Shown: piece by piece, positions 1-7,364 of the stretch
How the letters are laid out: each line of letters begins with the position of its first letter
How positions within the stretch are numbered: the stretch's first letter is position 1
Assembly: GCA_014084085.1 (NCBI GenBank)
Contig: NPFB01000209.1
Coordinates: 34,959-46,073 of the forward strand
DNA length: 11,115 bases
Direction of reading: 5' to 3'
Source: Hondaea fermentalgiana
Taxonomy: Eukaryota; Sar; Bigyra; Thraustochytrida; Thraustochytriidae
Notes under the pieces: model-generated
The model's database searches: none
Seen by the model: only the letters and a program-made list of their open reading frames with translations
Told to the model about the DNA's origin: nothing
Made by a program: the position numbers and the translations under genes

Positions 1-726
1 CGGCATTTTATGTCGGAGGCGGCCCGTTCTGTTCGGGCATGATGTGGTGGCTGGCTTCCGCCTGACGCCCCGGCGCGTCATCAGAGAACAGGCTGGGGGA
101 CTTTGCGAAGGAGAGACAGCGTGGCTGTGTGTGGCCCGCACCTCCACTGCCGCCGCCCGGGTGCGGCGGGACGGAGAGGTTTTGTCTTGGCCCTGGTTGG
201 CGTTCACAGGCGCAGTCGGAACTTCGGGTTCGTGACGAAATGGAACATGCGAAGGGGGGCTCCGAGACCTGTGGAGCTTGCATTGGCCTAGCTTAGGTCT
301 AGAATAAAGTTGCCGCGCTATGAAGTATCACTTCATGGTTCGTTCGCGCGTTCTTTCGGTTGTTTGATTGTTGGTTGCTTGGTCGGTTGGTCGTCTTGTT
401 TGCTTTGGTAGTACAAGGGGAAACTGCAAAATCATCCCTTTTGCATTTCATCCTGCATCCCTGCGATACATGCATTCGTTTACTCTGCTCTTTAGCAACC
501 AATGGTGGAGAGCGATGAACCACGTTTCTTTTTCCCTTGCTCTATCCTCTTTCATGATATATGTACTTGAGCACGAACTTTTGGCAGAAAGTTTGTGTCG
601 CGTCGCTTCGCGGCTGACGGTGTTTGGGTACATTTTCTTCATCGTAGCAACAGAGAGAAGCAAGTCAAGCGTGCAGAAGTAGCAGAGCAAGCAGATGAAG
701 GCAATTACTCTCGTGACAGGCTTCCA
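1..726. other. Left flank with no supportable gene
   Basis: No reading frame here resembles a known protein. Two plus-strand frames are open from the left edge: one stops at 61-63 after about 20 residues ending in MMWWLASA, the other at 233-235. Either could be the last codons of a gene lying outside the window, but composition gives no clear support. Positions 1-290 are GC-rich. Positions about 300-720 are noticeably more AT-rich and include a T/G-rich stretch (about 355-410) built from GGTT and CTTG words. The topoisomerase II relic begins at the right end of this stretch. Confidence 0.5.
303..308 (+). promoter_or_regulatory. Possible poly(A) signal AATAAA
   Basis: A canonical AATAAA lies at 303-308, just after two plus-strand frames that run in from the left end have stopped (61-63 and 233-235), and at the switch from GC-rich to T/G-rich sequence. 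This fits the 3' end of an upstream plus-strand gene whose body lies outside the window. A six-base match can occur by chance, so it is only a candidate. Confidence 0.25.
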
Positions 727-1427
727 ATGATCATCTGCAAAGCGGAGGGGCCTGTCAAAATAAAAGGGTCTCGGTACGTCCACGCGAGAAGATACGCTTT
801 CCTACTTCCGAAACATGGAGGAAATTCATCTAAAAAGATTCACCAACACCTACGTATCCCTGTCTGCCCTTCGCGGCTTGCTCGACAACCTCTTCGGGCC
901 TGGGAATTCAGGCTGGCGGAAGAAATGGACGGCCGAGGATGCGGTGAGCATGAACGTCGACGCGGACGAGAGCGCGGTGTCCTCGGTGCCCCGATACGGA
1001 CGCGAAGGGAAGGACACGGTCCTGGTCACGTATCTCATGACGTTCATGAAGCTCTATTCACTGCACAGCCTGGACCGCAGTCTCCCCTCTTCGGTCGATG
1101 GCTTCAAGTCTTCGCAGCGGAAGATCTTTTTTGGTTCTGTGTAGAAGTTTGCTTCGAGCCCGCGGGGAAAGCTCAAGGTTGCCAAACTTGCGGCCTATGT
1201 CGCGGAGAAAATGAACTTTGCTCACGGTGAAGAATCCTTGCAAAAGGCGATCACCAAAAATGGCGCAAGATTTCCCGGGCTCCAACAACGTTAATCTACT
1301 GGCGCCGATTGGCTCTTTTGGCTCACGCCTTGACCTCGGCGGTGATGCCGCGTCTGCACGGTACACTTTCACGAACTTGACGCCTGCTGCATGGAAGCTC
1401 TTTTCTCGTGAGATGGAACATGTTCTA
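727..1427 (+). pseudogene. TOP2: DNA topoisomerase II fragment, broken (end of TOPRIM to cleavage-domain tyrosine)
   Basis: Intact type IIA topoisomerase passes one duplex through a transient double-strand break in another, using a tyrosine attached to DNA. This copy keeps only the middle of the protein. From 764 the frame reads KGLGTST then YFRNMEEIH, matching the conserved KGLGTST...YF stretch at the end of TOPRIM. Further on come an RKKW motif, then LYSLHSLDRSLPSSVDGFK and SSQRK (family: SIPSxVDGxKPxQRK), then VAKLAAYVAE and HGEESL. After a frame change come MAQDFPGSNN, IGSFGSRL and DAASARY. The last tyrosine (1362-1364) matches the catalytic tyrosine, preceded by its conserved arginine. 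Breaks: TAG at 1142-1144; a frame change at the A5 run 1256-1260; probably another frame change near 755-765. The ATPase domain, the DxD metal motif, GIGTGWS and the C-terminal half are absent. The HHGE found in most homologues is AHGE here. It has no introns, so it could be a processed copy, a decayed paralogue or a remnant of integrated viral DNA. Confidence 0.85.
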
Positions 1428-1623
1428 GGACGCAGGTCTCCGTAAGCTCCCCGGTCTCGAATGCTCCATGTCAACTTTGAGATGGGCATGCGCCTGCCTG
1501 CTTTACCGAAACGGGAAGATGAGGTGCAACGGTAGTACACTAACGGGGGATGTCATCAGCAGTGCAACCGCCAGCAGCAGGCAAACCGAGACGAGACGCG
1601 AGGCGGGGACGCGAGCGCGCGCG
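1428..1623 (+). promoter_or_regulatory. Leader/promoter interval of TBC1D31
   Basis: This short interval separates the topoisomerase II relic from the preferred TBC1D31 start. It is in frame with TBC1D31 and open from an ATG at 1468, with another in-frame ATG at 1519. The 52 extra codons encode a low-complexity peptide with no match to the family, and the 1468 ATG has T at -3. I therefore read the interval as 5' UTR or promoter. No TATA box is obvious, so promoter elements may lie inside the relic itself. Confidence 0.4.
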
Positions 1624-4600
1624 ATGGTGGCGAGCGGCGCGGAGACGACGGTGGAGGTGGGCGCCTCGGGCGCGAGCGGACTGCTGTTCTCGTCGAGGCC
1701 CACGGGGTTCCGCGATGGCGGGCGGTTCGCGACGGTGAGCGCAGGCCCACGCGCGCGATTCGAGACCGTCGCCGCGACGCGACGCGGCGCCGAGGCCGTC
1801 GCCGTGACAGAGCGCGGTGACGTGTACGTGCTGCAGACGCTGAGCGGGAGCTACAGGCGCGTGAAACGTCTAGGCGCCAGACCCACAAGTCTGGCCGTGG
1901 CCCCCTCGGGAACTCCGCGCGAGGCCCTCGTGGGACTCGACGGCGCGCGGGGCGCCGTCTGCCTTGCGCTCGAGGACACCGACGAGGACCCCAAGCGCCT
2001 TGGGGGCCATGCCAGCACGGTGACAAGCGTAGCGTACCATCCAACGCGCGCAGTGGCCGCTACGGCCTCTGCTGAACGCGTCATCCTCTGGGACACGGCA
2101 AGCTGGAAGCGCGTCAAGAGCCTGGGTGGCGGCGGCCTTGGAATTGCAGATGTTGCTTTTACTCCTCGCGGCGACATGGTGCTCGTGGCCTTTCGCGACG
2201 GCTCCGTCATGGGCTGGGGAGCCCACGACTTTGAGCTTTTGGTGCGTCTGCAAACGCAAGATGGTCTCGCGCTCTCTTCCTTGGCTGTCTCACCAGACTC
2301 GCGATACGTCGTGGGCGCTGCTTCCGGACGGCTTTTTGTCTGGGAGCTCCGTGCACAAGCGCTCATCCGGGTCGTAGAGCTCCCGACGCAGGTCACCTCC
2401 GTGGCGCAGGTCCGATTTGCCGAGGATGACTTTAAAGTCTTGGTTCTCGGAGACGATGGCGTGGTTCGTATCTTGCAGGTTCTTGGTCGGGGGGAAGCAC
2501 GCGCAACCTTGCACATTGCCACCGACGTCGCTCTGAGCTTTGCGGTCAGTGGCAACACCCTTGCCATCTGCACGAGCACAGGACACCTGACACTTCATGA
2601 CCTTGATGCGGCAGCTCGCTTCGCCGCCGCCCGCGACACCCGTCGACCCTTTGTCATGGACACGCGCGGTGTCGTTCCTGCCCTCCAAGCAACGAACCGA
2701 CGCCGCCACATCGAGAAACTTGCTGGGGCCACCTCGGAACGCAAAGAGGACGCCTCGGCCGGTGGCGGCGTGGGTGCGATGGATGCACCTGGTAGCCCGC
2801 CACTTGTGCGCCTCGCTCGGAATCTCAACAAACAGGATAAGAGTCTCAACGCTGCGCAGCTTGCCCGGACGCTGCGACAATTTGGCGAGTTCCCGGAGAA
2901 ATACCGCACTCTTGTATGGCGCTTTCTTCTGAGACTCCCCGAAAATGCCGCGGCGTACGCCACCCTCACACAAAAGGGCCCGCAACCCGTTTGGGCAGAC
3001 ACGCTGTACGAACGATTCCCCGTACGGAGTCGCAAGGTGTTTGGGCGTTTTGAGCGCGTTCTCTTTGCCCTGTCGAATTGGTGCCCAGTCTTTGAAGAAG
3101 TCTCATACCTTCCAGCCCTCGTCTACCCGTTCGTGCGAGTGTACGGCTTTGACGAGCTCGCGGCCTTTGAGACCATCATGCTTGTGATCTTTCGCTGCTG
3201 CGGGCACTGGTTTGAGAGTTTCCCCCACATGCCAGTTTTTGTGCTGGCCCGCGTCGAGAAACTCCTCGAGACAGTCGATCCGAGCTTGCTGGCGCACCTT
3301 GTCGAGCGCGAGGTAACGAGCGAGGCCTACGCGTGGCCTATGCTGCGCAGCGCTCTGACAGAGGTTCTGGACAAGAAGAACTGGCTTTGTTTCTGGGACC
3401 ATGTCGTCATGCAAATGCATCACGACATGATGCTGCACCCGGGAGGAATCCGGCGCCACGGGCCCGACGGGGCCGCGTCCGGCTCGTGGTCGCCGGCCTG
3501 GCTACTCGAAGCAGCGGTGGTGGCGTACCTGCGTTACTTTCGCAACAGCATCATGTCGCTGCGACGACGAGAAGATCTCGAGGCTTTCTTCCGACGACCC
3601 AGTCCACTCGACGTCAAGCGTTGGGTCAAATCTGCGCTGGCGCTGTGCCAAAGCCCCAAGTACCAATCCTTTTGGGCCTCATTTATCGAGAGCGGCGCGT
3701 CCGGACCGGGGGCCGGCGTGTCTGTCTCGGAGGCCGAAACATGGTCCAGCACGCCGCGCGTGCTGCCCAGCGGAAACAGCTACCCAGCATTCACCAAATA
3801 TCCGCGCTTCGTCGTCGATTACGAGACCCAAGAGCGTAAGCGTATCGCAGCCGAGGAAGCACGGCTGGCGGAACGCACCAACTACATCGAAGAGCTGCGC
3901 AAGAAAACGGCAGACCTCGAGCACCAAGAACAGAGTTACATGCGTCTTCAACAGCAACTGCTCAAGCAGGAGGAGGAACGACGCGCCAAACACACGGCGG
4001 CACAGACGCAGCGACTGGAGGAGAAGGAAAAACTAGAGCGCGCAGCACGGTTGCGCAGGTTGGAGCGCATTGAGAAAATGGAAGACCTTACGAAGGAAAA
4101 CCTCTCGTTGCAGCAGCAACTCCGCCAAGCCGAAGCAGCCCGTACACAGGCCGAGCTCGACCACGAGAACCAGCTGCGAGAGCTCGAATTAGAGGCGCAC
4201 CGTGAGGAGGAGCGCATCCAGGCGCTTGAGAGCGAGGCAGCCCTCAAGTTGCAAAAGATCCATGCGGAACGCAAGATGGAGCAAGAGATGCAGGACGTGC
4301 GGCTCTCGAGCGCGCGCATGGCGAAACAAGGCGAGCTGGACTGGCGGCTCAAGGAGCAGGCGTGGCAGGTGGAGGATGAGAAGTTACGCATCGAGCGCGA
4401 GCTCAAGACCGAGCAGGCAGCTCGCGATTCGCGTCTGCAGGAGATCTCGCTGGCGCGGCGGCAGCTCGAAAGCAAGTTTGCAACGCAGCAAATGGAGACA
4501 CAAATGAAGATTGCGGCCCTCGAGCGCGAGCGTCAGGTTCGCACTTTTAAGCAGGACGTCTCACAGACGTTTTATCAAGATCTCGACAAGAAGCTTGAAG

Positions 4601-5091
4601 CGGAGCGTTTGTTGGCAGAAGAAGAGCAACGCGCCAAGGCGAAGATCACCGGGCAATACGAGGCCTGGACAGAGGGCGTCAAGGCCGAGCGTGCCCGGAT
4701 TCTCGCTCAGGAGCGGCGACGCGCTCTGGATGATGCCCAGCAGCGCGATGCGAGGCTCGCGCGGCTGCAGGAAGAGCAAACCATGCGGGACTTTGAGCTC
4801 CAAGCTGAGCGTAAAATGCGCGAAACTCGCGCGCAACTCGACAAGGAGGAGCAAGACCTCCAAGACCAACTCTTGGCTCTCGATGAGCAGCGTCGCTCCG
4901 ATCAGGCCGTCGAGGACGAGCTCGTGCGCAAGCAGCGCGAGATTGATCTGCGTCAAGCCTACGTTCGCACTTCGACTGGCCGCGAGGGGCGGAGACTGCA
5001 GGCGGAACGCGAGAATATGGCTGCTCTTCGCGCCGAGCTGGACCGTAGCAATGACAGCGGCGCCGCCGCGCATGAAACAGAGTCGCAGTAA
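1624..5091 (+). CDS. TBC1D31: TBC1D31-like protein (WD40 repeats, TBC domain, coiled coil)
   Basis: This intronless gene encodes about 1,155 residues in the order of TBC1D31 (WDR67). WD40-type repeats span about residues 20-330 (for example ERVILWD at 151-157). A linker follows at about 335-400, and a TBC domain at about 405-680 containing GEFPEKYRTLVWRFLLRLPE. Next is the family signature YPAFTKYPRFVVDYETQER (720-738), leading into a charged coiled coil from about 735 to the end. Animal TBC1D31 is a centrosomal/centriolar-satellite scaffold acting in ciliogenesis, so a basal-body or flagellar role is inferred. The TBC arginine-finger (IxxDxxR) and glutamine-finger (YxQ) motifs are not recognisable; VSYLPALVYPF stands where YxQGM would be expected. 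Rab-GAP activity is thus doubtful. Residues about 605-625 form a Gly-rich insertion within the TBC domain. I chose ATG 1624 for its purine at -3, G at +4 and an N-terminus of the expected length; the frame is open from ATG 1468 (1,207 residues). The stop TAA (5089-5091) lies in a tandem repeat. Confidence 0.92.
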   Translation: MVASGAETTVEVGASGASGLLFSSRPTGFRDGGRFATVSAGPRARFETVAATRRGAEAVAVTERGDVYVLQTLSGSYRRVKRLGARPTSLAVAPSGTPREALVGLDGARGAVCLALEDTDEDPKRLGGHASTVTSVAYHPTRAVAATASAERVILWDTASWKRVKSLGGGGLGIADVAFTPRGDMVLVAFRDGSVMGWGAHDFELLVRLQTQDGLALSSLAVSPDSRYVVGAASGRLFVWELRAQALIRVVELPTQVTSVAQVRFAEDDFKVLVLGDDGVVRILQVLGRGEARATLHIATDVALSFAVSGNTLAICTSTGHLTLHDLDAAARFAAARDTRRPFVMDTRGVVPALQATNRRRHIEKLAGATSERKEDASAGGGVGAMDAPGSPPLVRLARNLNKQDKSLNAAQLARTLRQFGEFPEKYRTLVWRFLLRLPENAAAYATLTQKGPQPVWADTLYERFPVRSRKVFGRFERVLFALSNWCPVFEEVSYLPALVYPFVRVYGFDELAAFETIMLVIFRCCGHWFESFPHMPVFVLARVEKLLETVDPSLLAHLVEREVTSEAYAWPMLRSALTEVLDKKNWLCFWDHVVMQMHHDMMLHPGGIRRHGPDGAASGSWSPAWLLEAAVVAYLRYFRNSIMSLRRREDLEAFFRRPSPLDVKRWVKSALALCQSPKYQSFWASFIESGASGPGAGVSVSEAETWSSTPRVLPSGNSYPAFTKYPRFVVDYETQERKRIAAEEARLAERTNYIEELRKKTADLEHQEQSYMRLQQQLLKQEEERRAKHTAAQTQRLEEKEKLERAARLRRLERIEKMEDLTKENLSLQQQLRQAEAARTQAELDHENQLRELELEAHREEERIQALESEAALKLQKIHAERKMEQEMQDVRLSSARMAKQGELDWRLKEQAWQVEDEKLRIERELKTEQAARDSRLQEISLARRQLESKFATQQMETQMKIAALERERQVRTFKQDVSQTFYQDLDKKLEAERLLAEEEQRAKAKITGQYEAWTEGVKAERARILAQERRRALDDAQQRDARLARLQEEQTMRDFELQAERKMRETRAQLDKEEQDLQDQLLALDEQRRSDQAVEDELVRKQREIDLRQAYVRTSTGREGRRLQAERENMAALRAELDRSNDSGAAAHETESQ

Positions 5092-5202
5092 AAGCTTGGA
5101 TATTGATGTGTATTGCAGTAAAAGCTTGGATATTGATGTGTATTGCAGTAAAAGCTTGGATATTGATGTGTATTGCAGTAAAAGCTTGGATATTGATGTG
5201 TA
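5085..5202 (+). repeat. 30-bp perfect tandem repeat, 4 copies, spanning the TBC1D31 stop codon
   Basis: Three full 30-bp units (5085-5114, 5115-5144, 5145-5174) and a fourth of 28 bp (5175-5202) are identical. Each unit starts GCAGTAAAAGCTTGG and ends GATGTGTA(TT). The first unit contains the last Gln codon and TAA stop of TBC1D31, so every unit carries a copy of that stop plus an in-frame TGA. The period is a multiple of three. One other plus-strand frame is open through the array, repeating a ten-residue peptide (SKSLDIDVYC), but it is not the TBC1D31 frame. Perfect identity indicates a recent expansion. Confidence 0.95.
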
Positions 5203-5484
5203 GGTGTTTGTGTTTGTGTATGTGTGTTATTAGGATCATAAGAACGAACCTCCGGATGCTGCCGATCATGCGATATTTTTCGTCCACGCTGGGGAAGAGG
5301 AGGCTCGGATGAATGGATCCACAGTCTCCGTTTTCTCTCTGCTCATGAAGTGCGCTCGTATTTTTGCACAGAAGTGACACCGTTGTGCGATTGAGGAGCC
5401 CCGCTCGTCGGCGCAACCCAACCCATACAGCTCGGATGAGAATTGACAAGAAGTGACGACCATCGAGCTCAAACCTGCGTGAAT
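5203..5484. other. Convergent 3' intergenic region
   Basis: This stretch lies between the stop codons of two genes that face each other, so it should hold both 3' UTR ends. A TG-rich run (5204-5228, GTGTTTGTGTTTGTGTATG) follows the repeat array and resembles the U/GU-rich element found at poly(A) sites, here usable by TBC1D31. No AATAAA is seen for either gene on its own strand. There are no other genes or RNA genes that I recognise. Confidence 0.5.
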
Positions 5485-5539
5485 TTACATGCCGGCTGCA
5501 GAGGCGCCTGCACCGGGTCGAGGGCCCTGTTGGTGTGGA

Positions 5540-5580
<41 letters not shown>

Positions 5581-6117
5581 CTGTGGAGAGGCCTGGGGCT
5601 GCGCGGTGGGGGGAATGAGACCGGCGAGCGTGGCAATGTTTTCTACAGGCATGGTGGTGATTTCCGGATCGGGCTCACCTGTGCGGCGAAAGTAGCGGCG
5701 CGTGCGCACTGTATTTGGAGGCTGACGAATGGTAAGAGTCATGGTGGTGCACATAAGCGTATCGCCTGTGGCGCGGTCCTTTTCCAGAACGCGGGTGTCG
5801 AGCAGACGTCCGTTTTTAAATTTGGTGTCCACGGTGAGCTCCTTGGCGCCGACGGTGACCCATACCTTGCGGTCGCCCTGGGATGAAGTCTCGTGGGTAT
5901 CCTGACCGATGTGCAGCGACCTGTGCACGACACCGAGCTGGGACTGCTGCCAGACGGAGATCATTTCCTCTGTCTGGAGCACGTGCATCTTGAGATTGAG
6001 TTTTTCCGAGGCGAGCGCCGCGATCTCGTCGCACCCGAGCGCCTTCATGTGCGGGTACATGCTTTCGCTGCGCTCCTTGTCGAGCTCCCATAGGCCCGTC
6101 AGGTCGAGGCCGGGCAT
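5485..6117 (-). CDS. FABP/lipocalin-fold (calycin) protein with C-terminal polyglutamine tail
   Basis: The 210-residue protein reads right to left from ATG 6117-6115 to TAA 5487-5485. Residues about 5-145 resemble the cytosolic fatty-acid-binding protein family. The opening LTGLWELDKERSESM with MKALG (24-28) matches the FABP start (GxW...MKALG). LHIGQDTHET and KVWVTV fit middle strands. The end TRRYFRR gives the Arg-x-Tyr (140, 142) that binds the ligand carboxylate in many FABPs. Binding of a fatty acid or similar hydrophobic ligand in the cytosol is inferred; the match is distant. There is no signal peptide or membrane segment. A low-complexity tail follows (about 165-210): Pro/Ala, 14 glutamines at 179-192, then HPHQQ and Gly/Ala/Pro. 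FABPs are usually about 130 residues, so the tail is an addition. The frame stays open upstream to ATG 6294, but those 59 residues are Arg/Ser/Gln-rich and unlike the family. ATG 6117 directly precedes the domain. Confidence 0.75.
5542..5583 (-). repeat. Polyglutamine CAG/CAA tract
   Basis: Fourteen glutamine codons lie inside the FABP-like gene. In coding order they are six CAG, three CAA, three CAG and two CAA. The CAA interruptions mean the tract is not a pure trinucleotide repeat, which usually slows slippage. It adds a flexible tail to an otherwise compact domain. Confidence 0.95.
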
Positions 6118-6347
6118 GGTGGCAGTCTCGCTTGCTGGCTGCCTGGTTCGCTGGCTGGTGTGGCCGGCAGGGAAACGTCCGCGCCACGCCGGCTTGCGCC
6201 CCGCGAGAGAGAGTCCCTGCAGCCGCGCGTGCCCGTGCGCTGGGTGTTTGCGCACGCTCTCTCTCTCTGCCTGCTCCTCGTGTCCTTTCGCCAATCAACG
6301 GAGTGCGCTGCGACTGGATTTTCCATCGCGCCACACGATTGGGTCTC
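6118..6347 (-). promoter_or_regulatory. Likely 5' UTR and core promoter of the FABP-like gene
   Basis: If the TATA box at 6348-6353 is used, transcription would start near 6320 and give a leader of about 200 nt. The leader includes an (AG)6 dinucleotide run (6257-6268 on the complement). A CCAAT word occurs at 6291-6295 on the plus strand and another on the minus strand at 6338-6342, but neither sits at the usual distance upstream of the TATA box. ATG 6294 would fall in this leader and, being in frame, could yield a longer isoform. Confidence 0.4.
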
Positions 6348-6353
6348 TTTATA
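6348..6353 (-). promoter_or_regulatory. TATA box for the FABP-like gene
   Basis: The minus strand reads GCGGTATAAAGAGACC here, a clean TATAAA in GC-rich surroundings, about 230 bp upstream of the chosen ATG and correctly oriented. No upstream gene competes for it. Assignment rests on motif and position only. Confidence 0.45.
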
Positions 6354-6812
6354 CCGCATGGTCAGGGTCCGAAAGCGGTCTATCGACCCATGCGCGGCGA
6401 GATTGACTTGGGTCGGAATCGGAGAACTCGTACCCGTCCTGGCCGCGACGCTAGAGGCCTATTTTGCCCAGAAGTGCAGTGATTGGATCATGTTGATGGC
6501 AGTGACGGCCTAGGCCGATGCAGGATGTGCGACCAACGCGAAGAATTCGATGAAAAATCGACGAACTCGATCGATGGATCGATCGCGTTTGCGACCGCCC
6601 GCCTCCACTCGGCTCGCTCGGTTCGGTTCGACGGGTGGGCGGCAGCGGCCAGTAGCGACTGGCTCGCCGCTACTCTCCTTCCGCAGCCTAGCGTTCGCGT
6701 TCGCGCCTGCCTGCGTTCGTGTTGTCATCAGGGCCCTCGATTCCGAGTTGGACCTCGAGTTTCCTTGCCGGCTCGCCAAAGTTTTGGTGCTTGGCTGGCA
6801 GTGGCAGCTGCA

Positions 6813-6850
6813 ATGGCATGGCATGGCATGGTATGGCATGGCATGGCATG
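6813..6850. repeat. (ATGGC)n pentanucleotide microsatellite
   Basis: About 7.6 units of ATGGC run in tandem with a single substitution (GTATG at 6831-6835). It is AT-balanced in a GC-rich setting and lies in no gene. Confidence 0.9.
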
Positions 6851-6934
6851 TCTGCTGGGGAGTTCGCCTTTTTTAATATTAACACCAACTTGACTTCGCA
6901 AACAAAGAAACAAAGCAGCAGAGAACCAAAGAAA

Positions 6935-6966
6935 TAAACAAACAAACGAACAAACAAACAAGCAAA
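6935..6966. repeat. (AAAC)n microsatellite
   Basis: Tandem AAAC units, with one AACG and one AAGC variant, form the core of a longer purine/A-rich block (about 6895-6970) containing AAAG and AAAC words. Confidence 0.85.
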
Positions 6967-6986
6967 GAGAGTCAAACGAACCATGC

Positions 6987-7002
6987 GGTCGATCGATCGA
7001 CC
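6987..7002. repeat. 16-bp perfect palindrome, GGTCGATCGATCGACC
   Basis: The sequence equals its reverse complement over 16 bp and contains the ATCGATCG core that recurs in this gene-free block. It could be a dimeric protein-binding site or simply a TCGA slippage tract that happens to be palindromic. Confidence 0.8.
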
Positions 7003-7030
7003 AACGAAGAAAGGCAAGAGCAAACAACAC

Positions 7031-7364
7031 ATCCAAAACGCTCACCGCTGGCAGGCGTGACGCCAGCCAGTTCGCGGTGGCTGGCGGGCTGGTCCCGGGG
7101 CGGGATTCGAAGGCCGACTCAAGGTCCAAGAAGGCACGCGGCGGCGGCAGGTGCGCGGTGCGGATGCCGCCGGGGAGACATGATCCGCGCCTTGATCCTG
7201 CTCGGGCGGCGCTCGTCTTCGTGACCCGCTTCCGGTCCCGCCGCCCGCGCTACTTTGCGTCATCACGCCCCACACCTCCGCCCCTTCACGTCCCCTTCAC
7301 TTTCCTGCAGCTGCAAGCGCGCCCTAGCTATAGCGCTATAGCTATAGCTAGCTAGCTAGCTCCC
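7031..7364. other. Gene-free GC-rich region B
   Basis: No gene is recognised. A plus-strand frame of 92 codons (7077-7355) encodes Arg/Pro/Ser-rich sequence without any motif and fades into the TAGC palindromic tract, so I do not call it. The right end holds the 20-bp palindrome and TAGC repeat. Confidence 0.55.
7325..7361. repeat. 20-bp perfect palindrome followed by (TAGC)n
   Basis: Positions 7325-7344 equal their reverse complement (half-site TAGCTATAGC). They run directly into TAGC tetramer repeats up to 7361. Single strands of this tract could form a hairpin. No gene or RNA element is recognised around it. Confidence 0.9.

Larger units (their letters stand above)
6400..7030. other. Gene-free, simple-repeat-rich region A
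   Basis: No convincing reading frame occurs on either strand. The stretch holds an ATCGATCG-type tract (6567-6585), a pentanucleotide array (6813-6850), an A-rich AAAC/AAAG block (about 6895-6970) and a 16-bp palindrome (6987-7002). A sharp switch from GC-rich to A/T-rich sequence occurs near 6868. An AATAAA at 6933-6938 is part of the AAAC block and is probably chance. Confidence 0.6.

Noticed and set aside
595..1230. 211-codon plus-strand frame overlapping the topoisomerase relic
   Set aside because: Apart from a short possible match at 727-760 it is the wrong frame for the conserved topoisomerase residues and shows no domain of its own.
1468..1623. N-terminal extension of TBC1D31 from ATG 1468
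   Set aside because: Fifty-two residues without family similarity and a weak start context (T at -3). Still possible; noted in the CDS entry.
4511..5203. Plus-strand frame ending in four copies of the SKSLDIDVYC peptide
   Set aside because: Most of it is a shifted reading of the TBC1D31 coiled coil. Reaching the repeat part from TBC1D31 would need a frameshift, and no slippery signal is evident.
6118..6294. N-terminal extension of the FABP-like protein from ATG 6294
   Set aside because: Arg/Ser/Gln-rich and unlike any FABP start. It would lie in the leader downstream of the TATA box, so it cannot be fully excluded.
6933..6938. AATAAA in the AAAC block
   Set aside because: It arises from the A-rich repeat and no supportable gene lies upstream.
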